DNA of 64,000 nucleotides from Suttonella sp. R2A3 (GCF_021513215.1 NZ_CP090975.1:613501-677500), one strand, 5' to 3'; positions 1 through 8,652 are shown, counted from the first letter of the stretch. A program made the numbers and translations. The notes: a model not told the origin generated them from the letters alone.

Positions 1-805
1 CACCGTGCGCTGGACCCCACAATGACGCGATACCAGCAGAAATTGCCGCATAAGGGTTGGTTCCGGTACTACCGGCCAAGCGCACCGTTGACGTTGACGC
101 ATTTTGCTCATGATCAGCGTGCAAGATAAACAACAAATCGAGCGCTTTTGCCGCTAATGGATCAGGCTCGTAGTCTTGACCTGGGCGCTCAAACATCAAG
201 CGTAAGAAGCTTTCAGTGTAACCTTCATTATGCTCAGGATAAATGACGGGGTAGCCTTTGTAATGACGGTAAATTGCTGCTGCAATCATTGGCATTTTAG
301 CGATCAAACGCAACGAGGTGATCTCGCGCATTTTTTCGTCATTGATATCAATGGCATCAGGGTAGAATGCAGCCAATGAACCAACTAAACCTGTCATCAT
401 CGCCATCGGATGCGCGTCATAATAGAAGCCATCAAAGAAATGATGCACGCGCTCATTGAGCAGGCGGTAGTATTTGATTTTTTGTGTGTAGGCTTCGCTT
501 TGTTCTTTTGTCGGTACTTCACCGTGATAAAGCAAATACGCGGTATCAAGATAATTTAAGTTCTCAGAAACATCTTCAATACTGTAGCCACGATAAAGTA
601 ACTTACCTTCACCACCATCGATAAAGGTAATTTTACTTTCGCAGCTTGAGGTCACGCCAAAGCCAGGGTCATGCGTGAAATAGCCTGCCTCTTTTGGCAA
701 GCTAGCGATGTCGATAACGGGGCGCCCTAAGGTTGGTTCATAAACCGGCAGTTCAATCTCTTTACCCTGCTGTGAATCAACCAATTTTACCGAACGATCA
801 ACCAT
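1..805 (-). CDS. gltA: Citrate synthase, C-terminal part outside the window
   Basis: Condenses acetyl-CoA and oxaloacetate to citrate, the entry step of the TCA cycle, in the cytoplasm. The first 268 residues are visible; the hexameric bacterial enzyme is about 427, so roughly the last third lies off the left edge. Seen: an N-terminal beta domain, the core segments YRGYSIEDVS and HHFFDGF, and near the edge HADQNASTSTVRL and the stretch ending SLWGPAH, both characteristic of type II citrate synthases. The ATG is preceded by a near-perfect Shine-Dalgarno (GAGGAGG) about 6 nt away. It appears monocistronic with its own promoter in the gap to rpmE2. Confidence 0.95.
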   Translation of the reverse strand, partial: MVDRSVKLVDSQQGKEIELPVYEPTLGRPVIDIASLPKEAGYFTHDPGFGVTSSCESKITFIDGGEGKLLYRGYSIEDVSENLNYLDTAYLLYHGEVPTKEQSEAYTQKIKYYRLLNERVHHFFDGFYYDAHPMAMMTGLVGSLAAFYPDAIDINDEKMREITSLRLIAKMPMIAAAIYRHYKGYPVIYPEHNEGYTESFLRLMFERPGQDYEPDPLAAKALDLLFILHADHEQNASTSTVRLAGSTGTNPYAAISAGIASLWGPAHG

Positions 806-845
806 AACGCCTCCTCTATCTGCGCAACATCATAAAACACGCACC

Positions 846-874
846 AAATTAACCCAATCAATAATTAACGTCAA
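846..874 (-). promoter_or_regulatory. Putative sigma-70 promoter of gltA
   Basis: On the minus strand TTGACG (874-869) is followed after exactly 17 nt by TAATTT (851-846), placing transcription start about 35 nt before the gltA ATG. Match to consensus is 5/6 and 4/6. Confidence 0.5.
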
Positions 875-893
875 GCAAACGTTTAGTTTGGGC

Positions 894-1139
894 TTATTTT
901 TTACCGTATTTACGACGGAAGCGGTCAACACGACCCGCGCTATCAACGATGTTCTGCTTACCAGTATAGAATGGGTGTGATTTGCTGCTGATATCCACAC
1001 GTACTAATGGATACTCTTCGCCATCTTCCCATTTAATGGTTTCTTTAGTCTCAACAGTTGATTTGCTCAAGAAGGCAAAATCTGCACCAACATCCTGAAA
1101 AACAACAGGACGATATTCTGGATGAATGTCTTTTTTCAT
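894..1139 (-). CDS. rpmE2: Ribosomal protein bL31, type B (zinc-independent form)
   Basis: Large-subunit ribosomal protein bL31. The 81 residues begin [20 protein letters not shown] and include [11 protein letters not shown] and [11 protein letters not shown], the type B signature with the usual short insertion relative to type A. There is no cysteine at all, so it is the zinc-free paralogue. In many bacteria this version replaces the zinc-binding one during zinc starvation under Zur control; no clear Zur site is visible here and it may be the only bL31 copy. Shine-Dalgarno GGAGTAG precedes the ATG. Confidence 0.95.
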   Translation of the reverse strand: MKKDIHPEYRPVVFQDVGADFAFLSKSTVETKETIKWEDGEEYPLVRVDISSKSHPFYTGKQNIVDSAGRVDRFRRKYGKK

Positions 1140-1222
1140 AATCTACTCCGGGTTAAACTCATTCGGCTGAAAAACTGCGAAATTTTACAGAGTCCTTGCC
1201 AACAAAGCAAGCAGTATTTAGC

Positions 1223-3004
1223 TTACTCGTCCAGAGTCATCGCCACCAACGCATCACTCGATGGCTGAGCCTCGCCCTTTTGTTGCTGATCCCCACAATG
1301 CGGATCGATATAGCGTTGTCGCTTCTTCGCTTTCATTTGCTGCATATCGACCACCACAAAACCATCTACCGAACAGCCAAAATCCGGATCAACGGCAAAA
1401 TCCGCGAACACCACCCCGCCTTCTTCACACAGCGCGCTGTAATGTTTAAACAGGGGTGGAATCACTAAATTCATATGCTTCAGTCGTTGCTTGAGGGTTT
1501 TTTCCGCTTCTTTACGTCCCATACCGGTAAAAGTTTCTTCAATCATACGCCGGCGTTTTGCGGTAATCACATACGGATTACGCGCCTTAACCCATTGCCG
1601 GTCTGACGCATAATACAACCGATAATAAGCCACCAGCCAATCAACCGCTTCGCGTGGATATTGTGGCGAAATACTTACCCCGCCAAATAAATAGCGAATC
1701 GATGGGTGCTGCGCGTAGTATGCACCGATACCTTGCCATGTGGTATCGAGCGCACGCGTATTCCAATACTCTGGACAAATAAAGCCTCGCCCAAGCTCCA
1801 TAGCCTCATTAAGCCATGCCGTATCACCACAGAATTCAAAAAACTGATGGGTATAGAGTTTATCAAGCTGCTGCGTGCGATAAATCTTTTCAGTCGGCAA
1901 CACACGATACGCCCCCATCAACGCCTGATCCTGGTTATGCCAGATCAGCAAATGGTGGTAATAACTATCGTATTTATCCAGATCACGCGCCTGACCGCTG
2001 CCCTCTCCTACCTCACGAAACGCCAATTCACGCAGCCGCCCAACTTCTTGCAGTAAAACGGCATTATGTTGTGGCTGATAATACAAAATCCGCTGATACT
2101 CACCGACATGGCCAAGCAATTTTGTCGAGCGTAGCGCATGGCGAATGACTCGCCGATCAAGCGCATCAGCAATCGGTTTTGGCGTATTAAATATGCCACT
2201 GCTTGGCCCACTGAGCTGATAGACATGCTGACGAATGAGCGTGACCACCTGCGATAAATCGAGCGGCAAACCTTGGAGCATCTTAATCGATAGCGCTTTA
2301 GCCAAATGGAGTTTTACCGCAGATTTTGGCGGCCGCCACATTTCACGCGCCAGCATGAGTGTTGAAACAAATGGGGCAACGCGGCTCACTTGATAGAACC
2401 ACTGACTGTTACGCCCATCCACATAAATCGGCAGTATTGGCGCATCAGAAGAGCGCGCAATATGATAAAAAGCTTTTGACCACTGACGATCAGCAACCTC
2501 ACCTTGCTGCATCCGCGAGACTTCGCCAGCTGGAAAAATAATCACCATCTCTTCATCATGCAGCGCTGCTTCAATCGCACGAATTTGCTTGCGTGCAAAA
2601 TCATGGCGCCAGACATCAACGGGGATAACATAAGGCGCGAGTGGCGTAATCGCGCACAACTGCTCATTCGCGACAATCTTCACATCATCGCGCACAGAAA
2701 GCATTGCGTGTAATAAAATCAATCCATCGATCCCGCCTAACGGATGATTGGCGACCACAACGCAACGGCCGTGAGCTGGAATAGCGGCATCAACGCCGAG
2801 CTCTAACGAATAATCGATCTCTAAATAGGCAAAAGCTTCTTCGATAAATGCTTTTAGCGGCAGATGGCCATGCTGCTGCAAAAAATCATTAATTTCGCGT
2901 TCGTGTAATAGATAGCGTAAAAAAGCAATCGCTGCATGGCGCACCCCGGGAAGATGCATGATTCCTCGAGCATGGGCTTTATAGGAACTGGCAATATCAA
3001 TCAT
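1223..3004 (-). CDS. Fused PlsC-type acyltransferase and GNAT N-acyltransferase (OlsF-like, putative ornithine/amino lipid synthase)
   Basis: Seen: the N-terminal half carries an acylglycerolphosphate-acyltransferase domain with NHPLGGID near residue 87 (the catalytic His/Asp block) and FPAGEVSR near residue 157. The C-terminal half (about 300-500) resembles the OlsB/COG3176 N-acyltransferase fold, with RVLPTEKIY and ELGRGFICPEYW. Known: separate OlsB and OlsA proteins acylate ornithine twice to make phosphorus-free ornithine lipid, and bifunctional OlsF proteins join the two activities. Inference: this protein makes an amino-acid lipid at the inner membrane, though a housekeeping hemolysin-like acyltransferase role is possible. 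The ATG at 3004 is preferred over the GTG two codons upstream because AAGG lies 7 nt before it. It is divergent from psd, another phospholipid gene. Confidence 0.7.
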   Translation of the reverse strand: MIDIASSYKAHARGIMHLPGVRHAAIAFLRYLLHEREINDFLQQHGHLPLKAFIEEAFAYLEIDYSLELGVDAAIPAHGRCVVVANHPLGGIDGLILLHAMLSVRDDVKIVANEQLCAITPLAPYVIPVDVWRHDFARKQIRAIEAALHDEEMVIIFPAGEVSRMQQGEVADRQWSKAFYHIARSSDAPILPIYVDGRNSQWFYQVSRVAPFVSTLMLAREMWRPPKSAVKLHLAKALSIKMLQGLPLDLSQVVTLIRQHVYQLSGPSSGIFNTPKPIADALDRRVIRHALRSTKLLGHVGEYQRILYYQPQHNAVLLQEVGRLRELAFREVGEGSGQARDLDKYDSYYHHLLIWHNQDQALMGAYRVLPTEKIYRTQQLDKLYTHQFFEFCGDTAWLNEAMELGRGFICPEYWNTRALDTTWQGIGAYYAQHPSIRYLFGGVSISPQYPREAVDWLVAYYRLYYASDRQWVKARNPYVITAKRRRMIEETFTGMGRKEAEKTLKQRLKHMNLVIPPLFKHYSALCEEGGVVFADFAVDPDFGCSVDGFVVVDMQQMKAKKRQRYIDPHCGDQQQKGEAQPSSDALVAMTLDE

Positions 3005-3028
3005 AAACACACCTTAAGGTTTTGACGC

Positions 3029-3062
3029 ATTATAAAAATGGCGTGTTACTGAAAGATGTCAA
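3029..3062 (-). promoter_or_regulatory. Possible PhoB box with -10 element upstream of the OlsF-like gene
   Basis: On the minus strand the 7+4+7 sequence TTGACAT-CTTT-CAGTAAC (3062-3045) matches the PhoB direct repeat CTGTCAT-N4-CTGTCAT at 5 of 7 positions in each half (counting the final C as a permitted Y). A perfect TATAAT follows after 10 nt (3034-3029), the spacing expected for PhoB-activated promoters. No good -35 hexamer is present. The half-sites are degenerate, so this is tentative. Confidence 0.35.
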
Positions 3063-3078
3063 AAGCTGGCAGGTGGAT

Positions 3079-3930
3079 ATGCTAAAATCCTCGACCATGA
3101 ATAAAGCCCTCTATACCCTGATTCCGCGGCGTTTGATGAGCCAACTGATGTTTCGTTTGGCGCGCATCGAACAGCCACAAATAAAAAACGCCATCATTAA
3201 AAGCTATATGCGCATTACCGGTGCACGCACCGATTTTGCCGCCGAAAAAGACCCTTTATCCTACCATAGCCTTAATGACTTCTTTACCCGCGCCCTCGCC
3301 GATGGTGCGCGCCCGATTGACGATAACCCAGGCCATATTATCAGCCCGGTTGACGGCAGATGCGCGATCCACGAACAACTCAGCGCCGAAACCCTCTTGC
3401 AAGCCAAAGGCATGCCCTATTCACTCGCTGCACTGCTTGGCAGCGAAGATTGGGCGCAACCATTTATTGGCGGCAGCGCAGCAACACTTTATCTCGCACC
3501 CGACGATTATCATCGCATCCACATGCCTTATCCCGGCACCCTGCAAGCGATGCGTTTTTGCCCCGGCGACAAACACAGCGTTGCCTTATCGCTGCTCGAT
3601 AAAATTCCCAACATTTTTGCCGGCAATGAACGCGCAGTGTGTCTATTTAATACGGATTTAGGCAAAATGGCGGTGGTAATGGTTGGCGCATTAAACGTCA
3701 GCAGTATCAGCACCGTCTGGCATGGTGATGTATTAAACGCCGCCGATAATACGTATGACTACCGCGAACAAACGCTATCCTTTAATAAAGGTGAGGAAAT
3801 CGGACGCTTTAATCTTGGCTCAACGGTCATTTTATTATTCGAACCACAAGCCATTGATTGGGCGAATGACAAACTTGAGTGTGGAGAAAAAATCTATATG
3901 GGTGAGGCAATCGCAAGCAGCCATGAGTAA
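3079..3930 (+). CDS. psd: Phosphatidylserine decarboxylase proenzyme
   Basis: Decarboxylates phosphatidylserine to phosphatidylethanolamine at the inner membrane. The 283-residue protein has the FNEFFTR-like segment [24 protein letters not shown], and near the end the LGST self-cleavage motif. Cleavage between Gly and Ser248 would give a pyruvoyl-bearing alpha subunit of about 36 residues and a large beta subunit. An upstream in-frame TTG at 3022 exists, but the ATG at 3079 aligns with the E. coli N-terminus (LPxLxxxRL-like IPRRLMSQL) and has AGG 5 nt upstream. Its last 8 nt overlap rnhA, so the two are likely cotranscribed. Confidence 0.93.
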   Translation: MLKSSTMNKALYTLIPRRLMSQLMFRLARIEQPQIKNAIIKSYMRITGARTDFAAEKDPLSYHSLNDFFTRALADGARPIDDNPGHIISPVDGRCAIHEQLSAETLLQAKGMPYSLAALLGSEDWAQPFIGGSAATLYLAPDDYHRIHMPYPGTLQAMRFCPGDKHSVALSLLDKIPNIFAGNERAVCLFNTDLGKMAVVMVGALNVSSISTVWHGDVLNAADNTYDYREQTLSFNKGEEIGRFNLGSTVILLFEPQAIDWANDKLECGEKIYMGEAIASSHE

Positions 3931-4378
3931 CGACTTTTTAGACATCTATACCGATGGTGCATGCAAAGGTAATCCAGGCGTTGGCGGCTGGGGCGTACTC
4001 ATGCGCTATGGCAGCCATGAAAAAACGCTTAAAGGCGCTGAATCACACACCACCAATAACCGCATGGAGCTACAAGCAACGATTGAAGCGTTATCAGCGA
4101 TCAAGCGCCCATGTAAAATCCGCATCACCACCGATTCAGTCTATGTTAAAAACGGCATTACCCAATGGATTCACAGCTGGAAAAAGAATGGCTGGCGCAC
4201 CGCACAAAAAAAACCGGTACAAAACGCAGAACTCTGGCAACAACTCGATAACCTCGTGCAGCAATACGATATTGAGTGGGCCTGGGTTAAAGGCCACAGC
4301 GGCCACCCTGGCAACGAAGTCGCGGATACGCTCGCCAACGAAGCCATTGAACAATGGCGAGAACAACATCAAGGTTAG
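3923..4378 (+). CDS. rnhA: Ribonuclease HI
   Basis: Cleaves RNA in RNA-DNA hybrids, removing primers and R-loops in the cytoplasm. The 151 residues match the E. coli length (155). The DEDD catalytic set is complete: Asp11 in [12 protein letters not shown], Glu49 in NNRMEL, Asp71 in TTDSVYV and Asp135 in [18 protein letters not shown], which carries the active-site-loop histidine, is also intact. The start overlaps the psd stop by 8 nt. A much longer in-frame extension upstream lies inside psd and is not part of the protein. Confidence 0.96.
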   Translation: MSNDFLDIYTDGACKGNPGVGGWGVLMRYGSHEKTLKGAESHTTNNRMELQATIEALSAIKRPCKIRITTDSVYVKNGITQWIHSWKKNGWRTAQKKPVQNAELWQQLDNLVQQYDIEWAWVKGHSGHPGNEVADTLANEAIEQWREQHQG

Positions 4379-4438
4379 GCTGTTAATTTAAACTGGTGGC
4401 TTTCAACGCCGACACGACTTATATAGCAGGTATTTACA

Positions 4439-5155
4439 ATGGCTAACAGAGTACTTAAAGACATCCGGCTCTATGAAAGTGAGATTGAAAATATTTCAGG
4501 ACATAGTTTGCCGTCATATTTAGGCATTATTTTAAAGCCAACTAAAAACTTAGTGCATATTACCCAAAGAATCGCAAGAAAACTCAATGAATTAAACTAT
4601 TCTTTTGGCGAGCAAGACCATATTTATATCAATTTAACCTCCCTTCTTAAGGAAAACAAACTCCATGTTTCTAATCGTAATATTGATAGAAGAATACAAT
4701 ATGTGGACTTTGGGATTGTCCCAGAAAAATTCAATGCCTTACAAGATAATCAAAAAGATGCGTTTATTGAGACTAAAATTTTAGAGATTCTGGAATCGAT
4801 AAGTAACAAAAATTCCCAAAAACTTATAGAACAAACCAAATTCGAACTAGCCAAGTATGGTCGTGAACTCAAAATCCATTTCAAAACCAAAGAAACAAAA
4901 ACCTATCGAATAGATATTTATTACCAAGTGGCTCCGGTTAACAAGCTGGATAATGCAATTATTGAATATAAAGATAAGAAAAATGCTTCAACAACCACTC
5001 ATAACTTTACACTGGAAGATTACGAAGATATCTATTCATTGGTTGACACTATTGGGGTTAAAAATAACAAAATCATATTGAACCCTAAAAAATCCTTTAG
5101 GGCTGAGTTAACCACCAAGCGTTACAAAACCCCTATTACATTTGAGTTGATGTAA
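4439..5155 (+). CDS. Hypothetical protein, AT-rich orphan
   Basis: I do not recognise this 238-residue protein. It is hydrophilic, rich in Lys, Asn, Ile and Glu, has no signal peptide or membrane segment, and ends in a probable beta-rich region. Base composition is clearly lower in GC (roughly one third) than rnhA before it and aroK after it, with A/T-ending codons throughout, which points to horizontal acquisition. AGGT lies about 7 nt before the ATG. It stands alone, convergent with aroK, at the place where aroB would normally follow aroK. It could be an orphan immunity or defence-type protein, but nothing in the sequence decides this. Confidence 0.6.
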   Translation: MANRVLKDIRLYESEIENISGHSLPSYLGIILKPTKNLVHITQRIARKLNELNYSFGEQDHIYINLTSLLKENKLHVSNRNIDRRIQYVDFGIVPEKFNALQDNQKDAFIETKILEILESISNKNSQKLIEQTKFELAKYGRELKIHFKTKETKTYRIDIYYQVAPVNKLDNAIIEYKDKKNASTTTHNFTLEDYEDIYSLVDTIGVKNNKIILNPKKSFRAELTTKRYKTPITFELM

Positions 5156-5267
5156 AAACCAATTGCCATCTATGGTTATAGGTATACGATTTAAGTGATC
5201 GACTATGTCTTTTTATAGTGGCCTACTTCTCATAGAGAAATAAAAAACTGCTAGCTTAGGTTTTGAA

Positions 5268-5807
5268 TTAAACGCCTTCCATTTCCAAGCGGCGTTGGAC
5301 TTCTTCCCATAACCATTTAAACGACAGGGAAAAGTAATTCGCGTCGGTATCCAGGCGGTAATCCGCCAAGCCTTCATATAGCCCTAAGCGCTCATCGCGC
5401 AACACCTGCAATCGTACCGCAACATCGGGGACTTGCGTCAGTGGCCGGCGCTTATCATTGCCCACGCGTTGCAGTTGACGTTCTACAGACACATCAAGAA
5501 ACACAACCAGGCGCTGTTGTGCAATGAGGCGTCGATTATGCTCGCTAAGCACAATCCCACCACCACAAGCCACCACGCAATCATGCGGTTCCGCTAACAC
5601 ATCAGCTAAGGTTTGTTCTTCGCGACGGCGAAATCCTTCTTCACCTTCAGTATCAAAAATCGTCGGAATATCCACACCAGTTCGTGCGCAAATCGCTTGA
5701 TCGGTATCAACAAACCGCCAGCGCAGGCGGTTTGCCAAGCGTTTTCCGAGCGAGGTTTTCCCTGCACCCATCGGCCCTATTAAAACGATTTTGCGGTCTT
5801 GCGCCAT
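5268..5807 (-). CDS. aroK: Shikimate kinase
   Basis: Phosphorylates shikimate with ATP in the fifth step of the chorismate pathway. The 179 residues carry the P-loop GPMGAGKTSLG, the shikimate-binding Asp in RFVDTDQAI, and the family blocks GEEGFRRRE and VVACGGGIVL, with a lid region RRPLTQ. Length and motifs fit the AroK family. The usual downstream partner aroB is absent; an AT-rich gene on the other strand lies there instead. Confidence 0.95.
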   Translation of the reverse strand: MAQDRKIVLIGPMGAGKTSLGKRLANRLRWRFVDTDQAICARTGVDIPTIFDTEGEEGFRRREEQTLADVLAEPHDCVVACGGGIVLSEHNRRLIAQQRLVVFLDVSVERQLQRVGNDKRRPLTQVPDVAVRLQVLRDERLGLYEGLADYRLDTDANYFSLSFKWLWEEVQRRLEMEGV

Positions 5808-5904
5808 AATCCCGTCTCTAAACTAGCTGTAACGTAAGCCAATTATAACGGCAACTGTCCATCTTGTCCGTTGCTTGGTGAAAATTCCCCTACTCACTGA
5901 GCGA

Positions 5905-6597
5905 TTAGCGTGCGCCAAATATAGCGCTGCCAACCCGCACCAAGGTTGAGCCTTCAGCAATTGCCAACGCCATATCCCCGCTCATCCCCATCGATAATTC
6001 ATCGAATTGCGCGCGATCAGCAAAGCGATCTCGAGCTTGAGCTTGAATCTCACGCAAGCTACGAAAACACGCGCGAATACGCGATTCATCAGTGGTATTG
6101 GCACCAATTGTCATCAAACCACGAATGCGAATCCGCTCACAATGCAGCGTTTCTTCAATCAGCGCAAGCGTGTCTTCTGGCGCTACGCCAAATTTTGACG
6201 CCTCCCCAGAGGTATTGACCTGAACCAGCACATCTATGGTACGGTCTTCAAATTCCAGACGCTGCTCAAGTTTATGCGCCAGCTTCACCCGATCGAGCGA
6301 CTGAATACAGCTCACTTGCGCGATCACATCTTTAATTTTATTGGTTTGTAAATGACCGATCAGGTGCGTGTCATGTGCCACATCAGCGAGCGCATCATAT
6401 TTGGCGTTAATTTCCTGCACCTTATTCTCGCCAATCAGCGTTTGCCCACTAGCCAAGGCTTCACGAATACGCGCGGCTTCAACCGTTTTTGTGACCATCA
6501 TTAATCGTACATCTTCAGGCGAGCGCTCAGCTTGTTCACAAGCGCCAGAGATCTGTTCGAGCACACGCGCGATACTGTTGTGAATGGGGTTTGTCAT
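5905..6597 (-). CDS. yggS: Pyridoxal 5'-phosphate homeostasis protein (YggS/PLPBP family)
   Basis: PLP-binding alanine-racemase-fold protein that buffers cellular PLP; no catalytic reaction is established. The 230 residues include MMVTKTVEA with the PLP lysine, IGENKVQEI, HLIGHLQTNK, VQVNTSGEASKFG, RGLMTIG and LSMGMSGDM, all diagnostic of the family. An in-frame TTG upstream would add 9 residues, but the ATG at 6597 has an AGGAG about 10 nt upstream and matches the family start. Confidence 0.94.
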   Translation of the reverse strand: MTNPIHNSIARVLEQISGACEQAERSPEDVRLMMVTKTVEAARIREALASGQTLIGENKVQEINAKYDALADVAHDTHLIGHLQTNKIKDVIAQVSCIQSLDRVKLAHKLEQRLEFEDRTIDVLVQVNTSGEASKFGVAPEDTLALIEETLHCERIRIRGLMTIGANTTDESRIRACFRSLREIQAQARDRFADRAQFDELSMGMSGDMALAIAEGSTLVRVGSAIFGAR

Positions 6598-6732
6598 TAA
6601 TCTATCTCTCCTATCGACGTGCAAAATAATGCGTTGATCAGCACGCGCAGTTTTTACGAAAAAGCGCAGCCCTATCGCTGTGTTTTATGGACTCTATCTC
6701 ATCAATTTTATCATGAATGATCTTAGTGACGA

Positions 6733-6766
6733 TGGTCATAAAACCGTAACATCGCGCTGTTAACTT
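6733..6766 (+). promoter_or_regulatory. PhoB box and -10 region of the plcP-agt operon
   Basis: TGGTCAT-AAAA-CCGTAAC (6733-6750) has the 7+4+7 architecture of a PhoB box; 14 of 18 positions agree with CTGTCATAAAACTGTCAC. TAACTT (6761-6766) lies 10 nt downstream as a weak -10, and no -35 is visible, as expected for PhoB-dependent promoters. The predicted start is about 22 nt before the plcP ATG. Confidence 0.65.
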
Positions 6767-6794
6767 GCCGGTAAGCCAACAAACCGGAGTACTC

Positions 6795-7583
6795 ATGAGC
6801 AAACACTACCGCACTATCTGGATTTCCGATTGCCACCTTGGTACCCGCAGCTCACAAGCCCATATGTTGCTCGATTTCTTACGCCATACGGAAAGTGATA
6901 CGCTGTTTCTAGTGGGCGATATCGTCGATGGTTGGCAAATGAAAAAGCATTGGCATTGGCCTCAAGAGCATAATGATGTGGTGCAGAAATTGCTACGTAA
7001 AGCACGCAAAGGCACACGAGTGATTTATATTCCGGGCAACCACGATGAGGCGGCACGGCAATACGTTGATCTTGATTTTGGTGGGGTAGAAATTAGACAG
7101 CAAAGCGAACACACCACGGCCGATGGTAAACGCTTGCTCATCATGCATGGTGATGAATTCGATGGCGTTATGCAATACGCCAAGTGGTTAGCCCACCTTG
7201 GCGATACACTTTACCAGCTCGCCCTTTCGCTGAATACACTGCTCAATAAAATCCGGCGCTACTTAGGCAAGCCCTATTGGTCGCTCTCGCAATACTTAAA
7301 ATATAAAGTGAAAAATGCGGTGAATTTTATTAGTGAGTTTGAGCGCTTACTGGCTGGCGAGGCAAAAAAACGTGACTTTGATGGTGTGGTTTGCGGACAC
7401 ATCCATCACGCAGAAATGCGTACTATCGAAGGCATCGAATACTACAACTGCGGTGACTGGGTAGAAAGTGTGACCGCGTTAGTTGAACACAGCGACGGAC
7501 GAATGGAGATTATTTACTGGGCGGATGTAGTCGCTAAGCGTATGGAAAAAACCAGCGTCCAAGAAACTGCGGATGCCGCATGA
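6795..7583 (+). CDS. plcP: PlcP-type metallophosphoesterase (phosphate-starvation phospholipase C)
   Basis: Calcineurin-like phosphoesterase of 262 residues related to LpxH. Metal-binding motifs in order: ISDCHLG (D-x-H), VGDIVDG (GDxxD), PGNHDE (GNHD), MHGDEFD and CGHIHHAE (GHxH). Known: PlcP enzymes remove phosphate head groups from phospholipids during phosphorus starvation, leaving diacylglycerol for glycolipid synthesis. Supporting context: the next gene is an Agt-like glycosyltransferase overlapping the stop by 4 nt, and a PhoB box lies upstream. The ATG at 6795 follows GGAG by 5 nt. The alternative, an LpxH-like UDP-diacylglucosamine hydrolase, is less likely given the partner gene. 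Confidence 0.8.
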   Translation: MSKHYRTIWISDCHLGTRSSQAHMLLDFLRHTESDTLFLVGDIVDGWQMKKHWHWPQEHNDVVQKLLRKARKGTRVIYIPGNHDEAARQYVDLDFGGVEIRQQSEHTTADGKRLLIMHGDEFDGVMQYAKWLAHLGDTLYQLALSLNTLLNKIRRYLGKPYWSLSQYLKYKVKNAVNFISEFERLLAGEAKKRDFDGVVCGHIHHAEMRTIEGIEYYNCGDWVESVTALVEHSDGRMEIIYWADVVAKRMEKTSVQETADAA

Positions 7584-8626
7584 ATATCGCGATTGTCAGT
7601 GACGCCTGGCATCCTCAAGTTAATGGCGTTGTACGCACGCTTACACAAACACGCCGTGCCTTGCTTGATCAAGGCGACAATGTATTGATGATCACCCCCG
7701 ACCAATTTCGCACCTGGCCTTGTCCAACCTATCCGGAAATCCGTTTGGCTCGCGGTGCAAAACGCCGCGTTGCTACTCTACTCGATGAATTTTCTGCTGA
7801 TGCCATTCACATCGCCACCGAAGGACCACTCGGTTGGGCGGCACGCCGGTATTGCTTGCGTCACAAACTCTCGTTTACGACCGCTTATCACACCCGTTTC
7901 CCTGAATACATCCATACCCGTTTTCGCCTACCACTAAGCATCGGTTATGCGATCATGCGCCTGTTCCATAAGCCATCGGTGCGGGTGATGGTTCCTACCG
8001 AAGGTATTGGCAAAGCACTCAATGCACGTGGCATTGAGCACACGGTAATTTGGGGCCGCGGTGTGGATACTGCGCGGTTTTATCCCGGTGAGCGCAATGC
8101 ATTAGAGCCCATGATGCGTGACGAAGAACGCGCACGTCCTACCTTTGTCTATATTGGTCGCGTGGCGCCGGAAAAGAGCATCGAAGCGTTTCTTAAACTG
8201 GATTTACCCGGCAGCAAATGGGTGATAGGTGATGGCCCTGCAAAAGCCACACTTGAAGCAGCCTATCCTGAGGTGCATTTTCTCGGCGCGTATCCGCAAA
8301 AAGAACTGCCGCCATTTTACCGCGCAGCCGATGTGTTCGTGTTTCCCAGTAAAACCGATACCTTTGGCTTGGTGCTGCTCGAAGCAATGGCGTGTGGCAC
8401 ACCGGTGGCGGCGTATCCGGTTGAAGGGCCTATAGATGTAATTAGCGACCCTAAAACCGGTGCGTTAAATAAGGATTTAGCGCAGGCCTGCTTAGACGCA
8501 CTCGCGCTAAATCGCGACGACTGCGCAGAATTCGCCGCTGCGCACAGCTGGCTGGAAACGACGTTGCGTTTTCGTGTGTTACTCGAACCATTTATTGCCC
8601 AGGCACCACTTGCGGAAACACATTGA
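7580..8626 (+). CDS. agt: Family 4 glycosyltransferase (Agt-like diacylglycerol glycosyltransferase)
   Basis: GT-B fold retaining glycosyltransferase of 348 residues. It begins IVSDAWHPQVNGVVRT, typical of SqdX/Agt-type enzymes, has HTRFPEYIH in the acceptor domain, and GRVAPEKSIEAF plus the donor-site block FPSKTDTFGLVLLEAMACG with the EX7E motif. Known: Agt proteins transfer glucose or glucuronate to diacylglycerol, making phosphorus-free glycolipids. Inferred substrate: the diacylglycerol released by PlcP. Translation is coupled to plcP through ATGA. There is no membrane span, so it should be a peripheral inner-membrane enzyme. Confidence 0.8.
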   Translation: MNIAIVSDAWHPQVNGVVRTLTQTRRALLDQGDNVLMITPDQFRTWPCPTYPEIRLARGAKRRVATLLDEFSADAIHIATEGPLGWAARRYCLRHKLSFTTAYHTRFPEYIHTRFRLPLSIGYAIMRLFHKPSVRVMVPTEGIGKALNARGIEHTVIWGRGVDTARFYPGERNALEPMMRDEERARPTFVYIGRVAPEKSIEAFLKLDLPGSKWVIGDGPAKATLEAAYPEVHFLGAYPQKELPPFYRAADVFVFPSKTDTFGLVLLEAMACGTPVAAYPVEGPIDVISDPKTGALNKDLAQACLDALALNRDDCAEFAAAHSWLETTLRFRVLLEPFIAQAPLAETH

Positions 8627-8652
8627 TTAGGCTTTAAATCCCTAATTTTTTT
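8626..8652 (+). terminator. Rho-independent terminator after agt
   Basis: A short stem ATTAGG (8626-8631) pairs with CCTAAT (8641-8646), followed by a run of T. It overlaps the agt stop codon and the 3' end of the convergent MetE-like gene. Confidence 0.5.

Noticed and set aside
1196-1468. Plus-strand open frame opposite the acyltransferase gene
   Set aside because: Antisense shadow of a well-supported gene, without ribosome site or recognisable motifs.
3022-3078. Longer psd start at TTG 3022
   Set aside because: Covers a probable promoter region; the ATG at 3079 has a better ribosome site and matches the family N-terminus.
5236-5260. A 16-nt identical string (AAATAAAAAACTGCTA) here and near 25823, beside two accessory regions
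   Set aside because: Low-complexity A-rich sequence; a single short match is not evidence of a mobile repeat.
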